Source: Limnohabitans kasalickyi
Lineage (GTDB): Bacteria; Pseudomonadota; Gammaproteobacteria; Burkholderiales; Burkholderiaceae_C
NCBI GenBank assembly: GCA_965234325.1
Contig: OZ248407.1
Span: 992,001-1,056,000 of the forward strand
DNA length: 64,000 nucleotides
Direction of reading: 5' to 3'
The position numbers and the translations under genes are program-made. Under the pieces are notes generated by a model. That model saw only the letters and a program-made list of their open reading frames with translations. It was not told the DNA's origin and did not search any database. Shown one piece after another: positions 30,252-39,374 of this stretch; position 1 is the stretch's first letter; each line of letters opens with the position of its first letter.

Positions 30252-31037
30252 TTATTCCACCTTGGCTTTATCGCGCAATTGTTGCTGGAAGGCCGCCATG
30301 CGCTGCTGTGTCATTTGTTGCGTGATTTGAGGCTTCACGTCTTCCAACTTGGGCAGCTGTGCGTCACGCACGTCGTCCAAACGGATGATATGGAAACCAA
30401 ATTGGCTCTTCACCGCAGCAGGCGTGGTTTCACCTTTTTTCAAGGCCACCATAGCGTCTGAAAACTCTTTGACGAAGTTACCGGCAGCCGCCCAATCCAA
30501 ATCGCCACCGTTGGCACCAGAGCCTGGGTCTTTGGACAATTTCTTAGCTTGGTCTTCAAATTTGGCGCCTTTTTTCAAGCTGGCGTAAATGGCCTTGGCT
30601 TGGTCCTCGGTTTCCACCAAGATATGACGTGCACGGTACTCTTTGCCGCCGTTGGCTGCGACAAATTTGTCGTATTCAGCTTGCACGTCCGCGTCGGTCA
30701 CTGCGGCAGTTTTTTGGTACTCAGCAAACAACTCACGGATCAAAATGGTTTGGCGGGCCAACTCGATTTGGCTCTTGAAATCATCGGTGGCGTCTAAGCC
30801 ACGTTTTTGCGCTTCTTGCATGAAGATTTCGCGAGCGATGACTTCTTCTTTGACCTGTGCTTCGACTTCTGGTGTGATGGGGCGGCCAGAGCGCGCCACT
30901 TGCTGCATCAAGGCTTCAACACGTGTTTTGGGCACAGCTTTGCCGTTCACGATGGCGATGTTTTGCGCCGAAGCGCTCAAGCTCAATGCGGTCAACGCAG
31001 TAGCGGCAACAGCGGTCCAAATCATTTGTTTTTTCAT
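30252..31037 (-). CDS. Periplasmic peptidylprolyl isomerase, parvulin (PpiC/PrsA-like)
   Basis: 261 residues. N-terminal signal peptide (MKKQMIWTAVAATALTALSL, cleavage likely after SASA around residue 24), a helical chaperone-like segment, a parvulin domain (about 130-220, YRARHILVETEDQAKAIY to FGFHIIRLDD), and a C-terminal helix. Helps fold exported proteins. Last gene of the minus-strand run, 10 bases after bolA, followed by a strong terminator. Confidence 0.9.
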   Translation of the reverse strand: MKKQMIWTAVAATALTALSLSASAQNIAIVNGKAVPKTRVEALMQQVARSGRPITPEVEAQVKEEVIAREIFMQEAQKRGLDATDDFKSQIELARQTILIRELFAEYQKTAAVTDADVQAEYDKFVAANGGKEYRARHILVETEDQAKAIYASLKKGAKFEDQAKKLSKDPGSGANGGDLDWAAAGNFVKEFSDAMVALKKGETTPAAVKSQFGFHIIRLDDVRDAQLPKLEDVKPQITQQMTQQRMAAFQQQLRDKAKVE

Positions 31038-31047
31038 GTCAGGGGTC

Positions 31048-31323
31048 TCAATCCGGTTTGGTTTCTATGACTTCGATGGCCAAGGCATGTAAGCCTTGGT
31101 CTATGAATTCTTGCAATGCATCATACACAAGGCGGTGGCGCGAAACCCGCGATTTCCCTGTGAAAACGTCGCTTTGGATACGCACACGAAAGTGTGTGCC
31201 TTGACCCGTGCCATCGGAACCTGCGTGGCCGGCGTGATCGGCACTCTCGTCTAAAACTTCAAGCGAAATGGGCGCCAATCGTTCTTGTAAACGTTCGGTC
31301 AGTGCGCCAGGGGTGATGTTCAT
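31048..31323 (-). CDS. bolA: BolA family protein
   Basis: 91 residues. Small alpha/beta BolA fold with HFRVRIQSDVFTGKSRVSRHRLVYDAL and the C-terminal LHALAIEV. BolA-like proteins bind monothiol glutaredoxins and take part in iron-sulfur trafficking or regulation. The ATG at 31323 overlaps the yciB stop by 4 bases, so the start is fixed by coupling; the longer frame is not used. A BolA/IbaG paralogue elsewhere is possible. Confidence 0.9.
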   Translation of the reverse strand: MNITPGALTERLQERLAPISLEVLDESADHAGHAGSDGTGQGTHFRVRIQSDVFTGKSRVSRHRLVYDALQEFIDQGLHALAIEVIETKPD

Positions 31324-31865
31324 GGTTTGTCTTCCGGCTTTTCTTGAATGAAGCGGCTCATGTAAAGGCCCTGCGCGACGACAAACACCAGCATCAGGGC
31401 CAAGCCGCCAAACAGCTTGAAACTGACCCAAGTGTCGGTATCAAAGTGATTGGCCACCCAAATGTTGATGCAACCCATCACCGCAAAGAAGCACGCCCAG
31501 CTGTGCAGCAGCACCTGCCACGCGTGTTCGGGCAATTCAAGTTGCGCCCCCATCAGTTGGCGCAAGAAATTGCGCTTGAACAAGTAGTGACCTACCCACA
31601 ACGCGCTGCCCATCAGCCAATACAACACGGTGGGTTTCCACTTGATGAAGGTTTCGTCTTGCGTGAGTAACGTGGCGCCGCCGAACACCACGATGACAAC
31701 CAGGCTGACCCATTGCATGGGCTCTACAAAACCATTTTTGCGCCACAGCCAGCCAATTTGGCCCAGTGTGGCGAAGATGGCCACGGCCGTGGCCGCCATG
31801 ATGCCAAAGGCCTTGAAGGTGGCAAAAAACAAAATGATCGGAAAGAAGTCGAGCAGTAATTTCAT
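31320..31865 (-). CDS. yciB: Inner membrane-spanning protein YciB (septation protein A)
   Basis: 181 residues with five or six membrane segments, beginning MKLLLDFFPIILFFATFKAF. The conserved KWKPTVLYWLMGSALWVGHYL region is present. YciB affects cell-envelope synthesis and division; its biochemical role is unresolved. Lies between msrB (9-base gap) and bolA (4-base overlap), an order seen in other Burkholderiales. Confidence 0.92.
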   Translation of the reverse strand: MKLLLDFFPIILFFATFKAFGIMAATAVAIFATLGQIGWLWRKNGFVEPMQWVSLVVIVVFGGATLLTQDETFIKWKPTVLYWLMGSALWVGHYLFKRNFLRQLMGAQLELPEHAWQVLLHSWACFFAVMGCINIWVANHFDTDTWVSFKLFGGLALMLVFVVAQGLYMSRFIQEKPEDKP

Positions 31866-31874
31866 AGAAATAGT

Positions 31875-32282
31875 TCAGTCGTTGGGCACGAAGTCTAACG
31901 AGGCTGAGTTCATGCAATAGCGCAGGCCTGTAGGGGCAGGGCCATCGTTGAACACATGGCCGAGGTGCGCCTCGCATTGCGAACAGACGGTCTCAACACG
32001 GGTCATGCCGTGGCTGGTATCTCGGTGCTCTGTGATGGCGTCCGGCGCTGCCGCGGTGTGAAAGCTGGGCCAACCGCATCCGGCGTCGAATTTGGTATTC
32101 GCTTCAAATAGTTTGTTGCCGCAGCAAATGCAGTGGTAGGTGCCTGCAGCCCAATGGTCTTCGTATTTGCCGGTGAAGGGGCGCTCCGTAGCGGCTTTGC
32201 GGGTGACTTCATAGGCCACGGGTTCGGCGTTTTTAACGGCCAGTATGGCGCGCCATTCTTGTTCGGTTTTGTGTGTAGTCAT
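31875..32282 (-). CDS. msrB: Peptide-methionine (R)-S-oxide reductase MsrB
   Basis: 135 residues. Reduces methionine-R-sulfoxide in proteins. Zinc cysteines in CICCGNKL and CSQCEAHLGHVF; catalytic Cys in RYCMNSASL near the C-terminus. GCGWPSF is intact. The ATG at 32282 overlaps the selO stop as ATGA, which decides the start over a TTG three codons upstream. Following SelO, both products concern redox repair. Confidence 0.95.
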   Translation of the reverse strand: MTTHKTEQEWRAILAVKNAEPVAYEVTRKAATERPFTGKYEDHWAAGTYHCICCGNKLFEANTKFDAGCGWPSFHTAAAPDAITEHRDTSHGMTRVETVCSQCEAHLGHVFNDGPAPTGLRYCMNSASLDFVPND

Positions 32283-33841
32283 GAGGAGCAACTGATTTCA
32301 ATAGACGACGCCCATTCTGGCGCAAGACCGGCCCAAGTCTCGAAGGCCGGATGTTCATCAAACGGATGCTGCAGCACATCGCACAAGTCTTGCACCATCG
32401 AGAAGTCGCCTGTTTTGGCTTGGCGTATGGCCAATTCACCCAAATGGTTGCGCAAGATGAACTTGGGGTTCACCTTCAGCATCGACAGACTTCGGGCGCT
32501 GCGTGAATGGTGTGCGAGTTCTTGGCTCAGGCCTTGGGCTGTGTCGGCAGTCAACCGGTCGGCTTCAAGGCGGGATTGGTATTGCAACAGCCACGCATCG
32601 AACACTTCGCGATGTAAAAACAAATCGCGCACCGGCTCAAAAGCATGTGCCATCGTGGCCGACTCACCGACGGCCTGGCTCAGGCGACGCCAAAACACGG
32701 TGTAGTCCACACGGTCTTGGTGCATGACCTTGAGCAAGGACTCCACCAAAGCGCGGTCCCCCTCGGCGGCAGTTTGTAAACCCAGTTTGGCGCGCATGCG
32801 TGCGTCTAACGCATCGGGAAAAGCCTCTTTGTAACTTTCCAAAGCGGCCAAAGCCGGCGCTTGTTCGTCAATCAGCGGCATCAACGCTTGGCCCAAACAA
32901 AATAAATTCCAATACGCGACCTGCGGTTGACGCGCATACGCATAGCGGCCTTGGTGGTCCGAGTGGTTGCAAATGTGGCTGGGGTCGAAGGCATCTAAAA
33001 ACTGGAAGGGGCCGTAGTCCAGGGTGAGCCCCAGCACGCTCATGTTGTCGGTGTTCATCACGCCGTGACAAAAGCCGACGGCTTGCCATTGCGCCATCAA
33101 GGCAGCGGTGCTGTGGGTGATGGTTTGCAACAAACTGGTGTAACGCGCAGGCCCTTGCACGTCGTCCAAGTGGGGCATGTACTTCGCCACCACGAGGTCA
33201 GCCAGGGCTTTCAGTTCGTCGCTTTGGCCGTTGGAGGCGAAGTGCTCAAAGTGGCCGAAGCGGACAAAGCTAGGCGCCACGCGGGTCACCACGGCTGCCG
33301 TTTCCACCTCTTCGCGGCGCACAAAACCGGGGGAGCCCGTCACGCACAAAGCACGGGTGGTAGCAACGCCCAATCCATGCATCGCTTCGCTGGCCAAGTA
33401 TTCGCGAATGCTCGAGCGCAGCACCGCGCGACCATCCCCGCGACGCGAATAAGGCGTGGGGCCAGCACCTTTGAGTTGGAGCGTTTGGGGTCCTAGCGGG
33501 GTGTCGAGATCGCCTAAATTTAAGGCGCGACCGTCACCCAATTGGCCGGCCCATTGCCCAAACTGATGTCCGCTGTACACACTCGCATAGGGCGTGCTGC
33601 CCGGTAAAACCAAGTTGCCGGCCAGTGCCTCTAAGGCATCGGGATGTGTCCAAAAACTGCAAGTCAAACCTAAGTCCATGCGTAACGGTTCGTTACGTGC
33701 AACCCAATGCGGAGCGGGCAGAGCCGTTGGCGCGGTGGGCGTGGCAAACAAGGGCCCGAGCTGGGGCAACACAGCGTCGTTGACGGGTCGCCATGGGAGG
33801 TTCAGCGGCGCCATGACAGAGGTAGTTTCGGCAGAGATCAT
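32279..33841 (-). CDS. selO: Protein adenylyltransferase SelO (YdiU)
   Basis: 520 residues. Pseudokinase-fold enzyme that transfers AMP to protein Ser/Thr/Tyr, linked to oxidative-stress response. Typical stretches are YSGHQFGQWAGQLGDGRA, LKGAGPTPYSRRGDGRAVLRSSIREY, and MNTDNMSVLGLTLDYGPF in the catalytic region. It ends CSS, the C-terminal position occupied by selenocysteine in eukaryotic SelO. The ATG at 33841 is used; an ATG ten codons later is also possible. Coupled to msrB downstream and divergent from an acyl-CoA synthetase gene. Confidence 0.93.
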   Translation of the reverse strand: MISAETTSVMAPLNLPWRPVNDAVLPQLGPLFATPTAPTALPAPHWVARNEPLRMDLGLTCSFWTHPDALEALAGNLVLPGSTPYASVYSGHQFGQWAGQLGDGRALNLGDLDTPLGPQTLQLKGAGPTPYSRRGDGRAVLRSSIREYLASEAMHGLGVATTRALCVTGSPGFVRREEVETAAVVTRVAPSFVRFGHFEHFASNGQSDELKALADLVVAKYMPHLDDVQGPARYTSLLQTITHSTAALMAQWQAVGFCHGVMNTDNMSVLGLTLDYGPFQFLDAFDPSHICNHSDHQGRYAYARQPQVAYWNLFCLGQALMPLIDEQAPALAALESYKEAFPDALDARMRAKLGLQTAAEGDRALVESLLKVMHQDRVDYTVFWRRLSQAVGESATMAHAFEPVRDLFLHREVFDAWLLQYQSRLEADRLTADTAQGLSQELAHHSRSARSLSMLKVNPKFILRNHLGELAIRQAKTGDFSMVQDLCDVLQHPFDEHPAFETWAGLAPEWASSIEISCSS

Positions 33842-33931
33842 GCGCAGATTGTCTAGGGTATTCCATAGGCTTGTTTTTCATAGGCCATCCCGAAAACGAC
33901 AAAAACTCTGGGCACAATGCAGCAGCAAAAA

Positions 33932-33943
33932 GCACGATCGTGC
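33932..33943. promoter_or_regulatory. Palindrome GCACGATCGTGC upstream of the acyl-CoA synthetase gene
   Basis: A perfect 12-bp palindrome, GCACGATCGTGC, in the 133-base divergent gap between selO and the acyl-CoA synthetase gene, 31 bases before the latter's ATG. Its ACG-NN-CGT core is typical of TetR-family operators in fatty-acid genes. The regulator is not in the window. Confidence 0.5.
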
Positions 33944-33974
33944 GAAAAATTATTGTTTGACTGGAGTTTTCCCC

Positions 33975-35618
33975 ATGCTGGGTTTGATGCAAGACCAACC
34001 GTTGTTGATTTCAAACATGATCGAGTACGCCGATCGCCACCACGGCGATGGCGAAATCGTGTCGCGCCGCATCGAAGGCGACATCCATCGCTACACCTGG
34101 TCTGACGTGGCGCGTCGTTCACGCCAAGTCGCCAACGCATTGGACGGCATGAACTTGGCCTTCAGCGACCGCATTGCCACCTTGGCTTGGAACGGCTATC
34201 GCCATTTGGAGTTGTACTTTGGTGTGAGTGGTACGGGCCGTGTGTTGCACACCATCAACCCGCGTTTGCACCCCGACCAAGTGGCTTGGATCGCCAACCA
34301 TGCCGAAGACCAAGTGTTGTGTTTCGACATGACGTTCTTACCCATCATTCAAGCTGTCCACAGCAAATGCACCACCGTCAAACAGTGGATCGCCCTGTGT
34401 GATGCCGACAAATTGCCCGCCGACACCGGCATTCCCGGCTTGGTGAGTTACGAAGCTTGGATGGGCCAGCAATCGACCTCCTACACCTGGCCTGTGTTTG
34501 ACGAAAACTCGGCCTCCAGCATGTGCTACACCAGCGGTACCACGGGCAACCCCAAAGCCGCCTTGTACAGTCACCGCTCGACCACCTTGCACGCTTACGC
34601 AGCCGCCATGCCTGATGTGATGTGCATTTCAGCTCGGGACTCAATTCTCCCCGTCGTGCCCATGTTCCACGTCAACGCATGGGGCATTCCTTACAGCGCG
34701 GCATTAACAGGGGCCAAGTTGGTGTTCCCTGGCGCAGGCATGGACGGCAAGTCGATTTATGAATTGATTGAAGGCGAGGGTGTGACCTTTGCTGCCGGTG
34801 TGCCCACCGTTTGGCAGATGTTGCTGACGCACATGAAGCCACAAGGCTTGCGTTTCTCTAAATTGAACCGCACCGTCATTGGCGGATCAGCTTGTCCGCC
34901 GGCCATGATCAACGCCTTCCGCGACGACTACAACGTGGACGTGTTGCATGCATGGGGCATGACCGAAATGAGCCCGTTGGGCACACTTTGCACCTTGAAA
35001 AACAAGCACCAAAGCCTGCCCAAAGACGAGCAAATGAAGATTTTGCTCAAGCAAGGCCGCGCCATTTACGGCGTTGACATGAAGATCATCGACGATGCCG
35101 GCAATGACCAGCCCCACGATGGCAAAGCCTATGGCGACTTGTTGGTGCGCGGCCCTTGGGTCGTTGCCAACTATTACAAAGGTGAGGGCGGCAGCCCATT
35201 GGTGAAAGACGCCAATGGTTTGGAATGGTTCCCAACCGGCGACGTGGCCACCATCGACGCCGATGGCTTCATGCAAATCACCGACCGCAGCAAAGACGTC
35301 ATCAAGTCGGGTGGCGAATGGATCAGCTCCATTGACATCGAAAACATCGCCGTGGCCCACCCCGCCGTGTTGATGGCTGCTTGCGTTGGTGTGAAGCATC
35401 CCAAGTGGGACGAGCGTCCGATCGTGGTGGTGGTCAAAAAGCCCGATGGGCAAGTCACACGCGAAGAACTGCTCGCGTTTTACGAGGGTAAAACCGCCAA
35501 ATGGCAGATTCCCGATGACGTGGTGTTTGTCGACAGCATCCCAATTGGCGCAACCGGCAAGTTGCTCAAAACCAAACTGCGTGAGCAACTCAAAGACTAC
35601 GTCTTGCCCACCCTCTAA
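33975..35618 (+). CDS. Fatty/carboxylic acyl-CoA synthetase (AMP-binding, AlkK-like)
   Basis: 547 residues, cytosolic. Activates a carboxylic acid to its CoA thioester through an acyl-adenylate. ATP-binding motif YTSGTTGNPKAALYSH (about 185-200), VPMFHVNAWGIP, the AWGMTEMSP motif, GDVATIDADGFMQITDRSKD hinge, and the catalytic lysine in PIGATGKLLK near the C-terminus. The sequence fits the medium/long-chain AlkK-type branch. ATG at 33975 chosen; the long upstream frame antisense to selO is spurious. Precedes a liv-type transporter on the same strand. Confidence 0.9.
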   Translation: MLGLMQDQPLLISNMIEYADRHHGDGEIVSRRIEGDIHRYTWSDVARRSRQVANALDGMNLAFSDRIATLAWNGYRHLELYFGVSGTGRVLHTINPRLHPDQVAWIANHAEDQVLCFDMTFLPIIQAVHSKCTTVKQWIALCDADKLPADTGIPGLVSYEAWMGQQSTSYTWPVFDENSASSMCYTSGTTGNPKAALYSHRSTTLHAYAAAMPDVMCISARDSILPVVPMFHVNAWGIPYSAALTGAKLVFPGAGMDGKSIYELIEGEGVTFAAGVPTVWQMLLTHMKPQGLRFSKLNRTVIGGSACPPAMINAFRDDYNVDVLHAWGMTEMSPLGTLCTLKNKHQSLPKDEQMKILLKQGRAIYGVDMKIIDDAGNDQPHDGKAYGDLLVRGPWVVANYYKGEGGSPLVKDANGLEWFPTGDVATIDADGFMQITDRSKDVIKSGGEWISSIDIENIAVAHPAVLMAACVGVKHPKWDERPIVVVVKKPDGQVTREELLAFYEGKTAKWQIPDDVVFVDSIPIGATGKLLKTKLREQLKDYVLPTL

Positions 35619-35729
35619 AAAGACTGTTTTTAAGTCTCGCGCGGGATACGCCCTAGGGCAATCCCTTGCGAGTGCTGAAAACAAACCTTGTACGCTTTCA
35701 CTCGCATCAAAACTTCTAAGGAGACAACC

Positions 35730-36962
35730 ATGAAATTTGCACGTAACCTCATCGCCACCGCCGTCTTGGTGACCGCTGGCGTCTCAGCTTTTGCGCAAGC
35801 TGGCGAGACAGTCAAAATCGGCTGGATCGATCCACTCTCGGGCTTGATGGGGCCTGTTGGCTCCAACCAAATCAAGTCGTTCCAATTTTTCGCAGAAAAG
35901 TTCAACGTCACCAACCCCGCCAAAGTCAAGTTTGAAATGGTGCCGTTCGACAACAAGCTCAGCCCCGCTGAAAGCTTGAACGCCCTCAAAGCTGCCATGG
36001 ACCAAGGAGTGCGTTACATCGTGCAAGGTAACGGCTCTTCTGTCGCTGGTGCTTTGATTGAAGCGGTCAACAAACACAACGAACGCAACCCCGGCAAGGA
36101 AATCTTGTTCCTGAACTACGCGGCCGTTGATCCTGACTTCACCAACAGCAAGTGCAGCTACTGGCACTTCCGTTTTGATGCCGACACCTCCATGAAGATG
36201 GAAGCGTTGACCACGTTCATGGCTGACAAAAAGGACGTGAGCAAAGTCTATTTGCTCAACCAAAACTACTCGCACGGCCACCAAGTTGCCAAGTTCGCCA
36301 AAGAAAACTTGGCCCGCAAGCGCCCTGACGTTCAAATCGTGGGTGAAGACTTGCATCCTTTGGCCCAAGTGCGCGACTTCGCCCCTTACATCGCCAAGAT
36401 CAAAGCCTCGGGTGCAGACACTGTGATCACCGGTAACTGGGGTTCCGACTTGGCCTTGTTGGTCAAGGCCGCGAACGAAGGCGGCTACAACGGCAAGTTC
36501 TACACCTACTACACCAGCGTCACCGGTACACCGACCGCACTGGGCAAAGGTGGCGAAGGCCGTGTGTTCCAGATCGGTTATGCGCACTACAACATGGGTG
36601 GCCAAAACGACAAATGGGCGGCTGAATTCAACGCGAAGTTCAAAGACGATTTCTACACCAACGCTGTGGTGCACGTGTTCAACGCCTTGGGCCAGTCCAT
36701 GGCCAAAGCCAAATCGACCGACCCCGTCAAAGTGGCGGCAGCGCTGGAAGGCTTGAAGTTCAACAGCTTCAACGGCGAAGTTGAAATGCGCAAAACCGAC
36801 CACCAATTGCAGCAACCCCTGTACTTGGCTGTCTGGCAAAAGGCTGACAAAAAGTACCCCTACAGCCCAGAAAATACCGGCATGACCTTGGCGCCGGTGA
36901 AGACGTTTGAGTCGTATGTGGCCAGCACGCCAACCAGCTGCCAAATGAAGCGACCCGGCTAA
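35730..36962 (+). CDS. ABC transporter periplasmic substrate-binding protein, branched-chain amino acid type (LivK-like)
   Basis: 410 residues. Signal peptide MKFARNLIATAVLVTAGVSAFA with cleavage near residue 23, then a type I periplasmic binding fold starting VKIGWIDPLSGLMGPVG. These proteins bind amino acids, amides, urea or aromatic/short-chain acids; the ligand cannot be told. Ribosome site AAGGAG about 8 bases before ATG 35730. Leads the five-gene transporter cluster and is followed by a terminator that probably lowers downstream expression. Confidence 0.92.
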   Translation: MKFARNLIATAVLVTAGVSAFAQAGETVKIGWIDPLSGLMGPVGSNQIKSFQFFAEKFNVTNPAKVKFEMVPFDNKLSPAESLNALKAAMDQGVRYIVQGNGSSVAGALIEAVNKHNERNPGKEILFLNYAAVDPDFTNSKCSYWHFRFDADTSMKMEALTTFMADKKDVSKVYLLNQNYSHGHQVAKFAKENLARKRPDVQIVGEDLHPLAQVRDFAPYIAKIKASGADTVITGNWGSDLALLVKAANEGGYNGKFYTYYTSVTGTPTALGKGGEGRVFQIGYAHYNMGGQNDKWAAEFNAKFKDDFYTNAVVHVFNALGQSMAKAKSTDPVKVAAALEGLKFNSFNGEVEMRKTDHQLQQPLYLAVWQKADKKYPYSPENTGMTLAPVKTFESYVASTPTSCQMKRPG

Positions 36963-36974
36963 GCGGTCATGGGT

Positions 36975-37011
36975 GACGGAGCGCCAAGTTCGCTTGGCAC
37001 TCCGTCTTTTT
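36975..37011 (+). terminator. Intra-operon terminator between binding-protein and permease genes
   Basis: 14-bp stem, GACGGAGCGCCAAG (36975-36988) with CTTGGCACTCCGTC (36993-37006), one C-A mismatch, TTCG loop, followed by five T. It starts 12 bases past the livK-like stop. Partial read-through would yield more binding protein than permease and ATPase. Confidence 0.88.
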
Positions 37012-37037
37012 AGGTTCAGTGAGAAACAGGTTCAACC

Positions 37038-38072
37038 ATGGAGTTTTTCTTCATCTCCATGCTCAACGGCATGAGCTACGGCTTGCTGTTGTTCATGCTC
37101 AGCTCAGGCTTGACGCTGATTTTCAGCATGATGGGCGTGCTTAACTTTGCGCACGCCAGTTTTTACATGATTGGGGCCTACATTGGATACACCCTCAACA
37201 GCGTTTTAGGCTTTTGGGTGGCATTGTTGGTGGCACCGATTTTGGTGGGCGCTTTGGGCGCGATGTTTGAGCGCTTGTGTTTGCGTCGCGTGCACAAATT
37301 TGGGCATGTGCCCGAGTTGCTGGTGACGTTTGGTTTGTCCTACATCGTTTTGGAAGTGGTTCAACTGCTGTGGGGCCGCACATCTGTGGACTTTGCGCCG
37401 CCGCCCTCCTTGCAAGGACCGGCGTTCACCTTGGTGCAGAACTCCTTGAATGGTCTGTCTTTGGTCTGGGGCGCAGCGGCACCCGAGCTCTGCAACGCGG
37501 CAGATGTTGCGGTGCGCGTGGTGTGTTCGCCGTTTCCCGCCACACGCGGCTTCATGATGTTGGTCGCTTTGATGATGATGGTGGGCTTGTGGCTTCTGCT
37601 CAAACGCACCCGTGTTGGCTTGGTCATTCAAGCGGCTTTGACACATCCTGAAGCCGTCGAGGCTTTGGGCCACAACGTTCCGCGTGTCTTCATGATGGTG
37701 TTTGGTGTGGGCACCGGTTTAGCAGGCTTAGCGGGTGTGATTGGTGGCAGCACCTTTGTCACCGAGCCAGCCATGGCCGCGACCGTGGGTTCCGTCATTT
37801 TTGTGGTCGTTGTGGTGGGCGGCATGGGTTCTTTGGCCGGCGCGTTTTTGGCCTCGATTCTGATCGGCGTCGTGCAAACCTTTGCTGTGGCTTTTGACAG
37901 CTCCTTGGTGTCCATGATGCAAGGCTTTGGCTGGCAACTCAGCAGTGCCTTGCAAAACAACTCGGTCTTGAAGCTCACCCTGTCGCAGGTTGCGCCCATC
38001 TTGCCGTACTTATTTTTGGTGTTGATTTTGATCTTCCGACCCAAGGGTCTGTTGGGCACCCGGGAGACTTAA
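37038..38072 (+). CDS. Branched-chain amino acid type ABC transporter permease, LivH-like
   Basis: 344 residues with about eight membrane segments. Begins MEFFFISMLNGMSYGLLLFML and contains the LivH-type stretch MMGVLNFAHASFYMIGAYIG and the cytoplasmic coupling region PEAVEALGHN. It has an extra periplasmic loop (about 115-170) with two cysteines. Inner-membrane partner of the LivM-like protein encoded 3 bases downstream. Confidence 0.93.
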   Translation: MEFFFISMLNGMSYGLLLFMLSSGLTLIFSMMGVLNFAHASFYMIGAYIGYTLNSVLGFWVALLVAPILVGALGAMFERLCLRRVHKFGHVPELLVTFGLSYIVLEVVQLLWGRTSVDFAPPPSLQGPAFTLVQNSLNGLSLVWGAAAPELCNAADVAVRVVCSPFPATRGFMMLVALMMMVGLWLLLKRTRVGLVIQAALTHPEAVEALGHNVPRVFMMVFGVGTGLAGLAGVIGGSTFVTEPAMAATVGSVIFVVVVVGGMGSLAGAFLASILIGVVQTFAVAFDSSLVSMMQGFGWQLSSALQNNSVLKLTLSQVAPILPYLFLVLILIFRPKGLLGTRET

Positions 38073-38075
38073 GCC

Positions 38076-39374
38076 ATGGCCTTGACCAAAACCTATTACG
38101 AATTCAAACCTTACAACGTGGCCCGTTGGGTCATTTGGAGCTTGTTTGCCCTGCTGTTGGTGGTGTCACCTATGGTGTTCACCAGCAACTTGTCAGTCAC
38201 CATGCTCACCCAAATGGGCATTGCCATGATTGCTTGCCTGTCCTACAACATGTTGTTGGGACAGGGCGGTATGTTGAGCTTTGGCCATGCGGTGTACACG
38301 GGCCTCGGTTCCTACATTGCCATGCATGCACTGAATGCGGCTAGCAATGGGGCTCTCAATATTCCTGTCACCTTGATTCCCTTGGTGGGTGGGGTAGGCG
38401 GCATGCTGTTTGCTGTTTTATTTGGCTACGTGACCACGCGCAAGTCCGGCACCACCTTCGCCATGATCACGATGGGCGTGGGCGAGTTGGTGTTTGCGAT
38501 GTCGCTGATGTTTTCGGAATTCTTCGGCGGCGAAGCCGGTGTGTCGGGCAACCGTGTCATGGGTGAAGCCTTCATGGGCATCACTTACGGTCCGCCTGTG
38601 CAGGTGTATTACCTCACTGCCGCCTACACCTTGGTGTGTGTAGCTTTGATGTACGCCTTCACCCGCACCCCGCTGGGCCGGATTTTGAATGCTGTGCGCG
38701 ACAACCCCGAGCGCGTTGAATTTATTGGCTACAACACACAGCATGTGCGTTACCTGTCGTTCATCATTGCGGGCTTTTTCGCGGGCATTGCGGGCGGCTT
38801 GGCCTCGGTCAACTTTGAGATCGTCACAGCCGAAGTGGTGGGCGCAGGGCGTTCAGGTGCTTATCTGTTGTTCACCTTCTTGGGCGGTGCCACCTTCTTC
38901 TTTGGCCCCCTCATCGGTGCGGTGTTGATGGTGCTGGCGTTTGTGTTGCTGTCCGAGTTCACCAAAGCTTGGCTGCTGTATTTGGGCTTGGTCTTCTTGT
39001 TCATGGTGATGTTTGCGCCCGGCGGTATCGCCAGCTTGATCATGATGAACTTGCGCTTGGCAGCCTTTGGGCGCTTGAAGCAAATGTGGGTGGCTTATGT
39101 GGGATTGGCCGTCACCGCATTGATGGCGCTGGCGGGGGCTGCAGCCATGATTGAAATGGTCTACCACCTGCAACTCAATGCGGCCCTTGGCCCTGAGTTG
39201 AAGTTTGCGGGTGTGCACCTGAACGCCGAATCGCTCAACAGCTGGTTTGGGTCGGCGTTTGTCATGCTCACCGGCTTGGGGCTGTTTGAGTTGGCCAGAC
39301 GCCAATTTGTTCACGATTGGGATGAGACACAGGTGTTCATCGAAAAAGAAATCAAACGCCGGGAGGCCCTGTGA
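38076..39374 (+). CDS. Branched-chain amino acid type ABC transporter permease, LivM-like
   Basis: 432 residues, longer than the common 320-360 because of an extra C-terminal membrane segment and a charged tail (EKEIKRREAL). Core LivM features: NMLLGQGGMLSFGHAVYTGLG, IMGEAF-like loop and FFAGIAGGLASVNFE. About ten membrane segments. Forms the translocation pore with the LivH-like protein. The stop overlaps the next start (GTGA). Confidence 0.92.
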   Translation: MALTKTYYEFKPYNVARWVIWSLFALLLVVSPMVFTSNLSVTMLTQMGIAMIACLSYNMLLGQGGMLSFGHAVYTGLGSYIAMHALNAASNGALNIPVTLIPLVGGVGGMLFAVLFGYVTTRKSGTTFAMITMGVGELVFAMSLMFSEFFGGEAGVSGNRVMGEAFMGITYGPPVQVYYLTAAYTLVCVALMYAFTRTPLGRILNAVRDNPERVEFIGYNTQHVRYLSFIIAGFFAGIAGGLASVNFEIVTAEVVGAGRSGAYLLFTFLGGATFFFGPLIGAVLMVLAFVLLSEFTKAWLLYLGLVFLFMVMFAPGGIASLIMMNLRLAAFGRLKQMWVAYVGLAVTALMALAGAAAMIEMVYHLQLNAALGPELKFAGVHLNAESLNSWFGSAFVMLTGLGLFELARRQFVHDWDETQVFIEKEIKRREAL

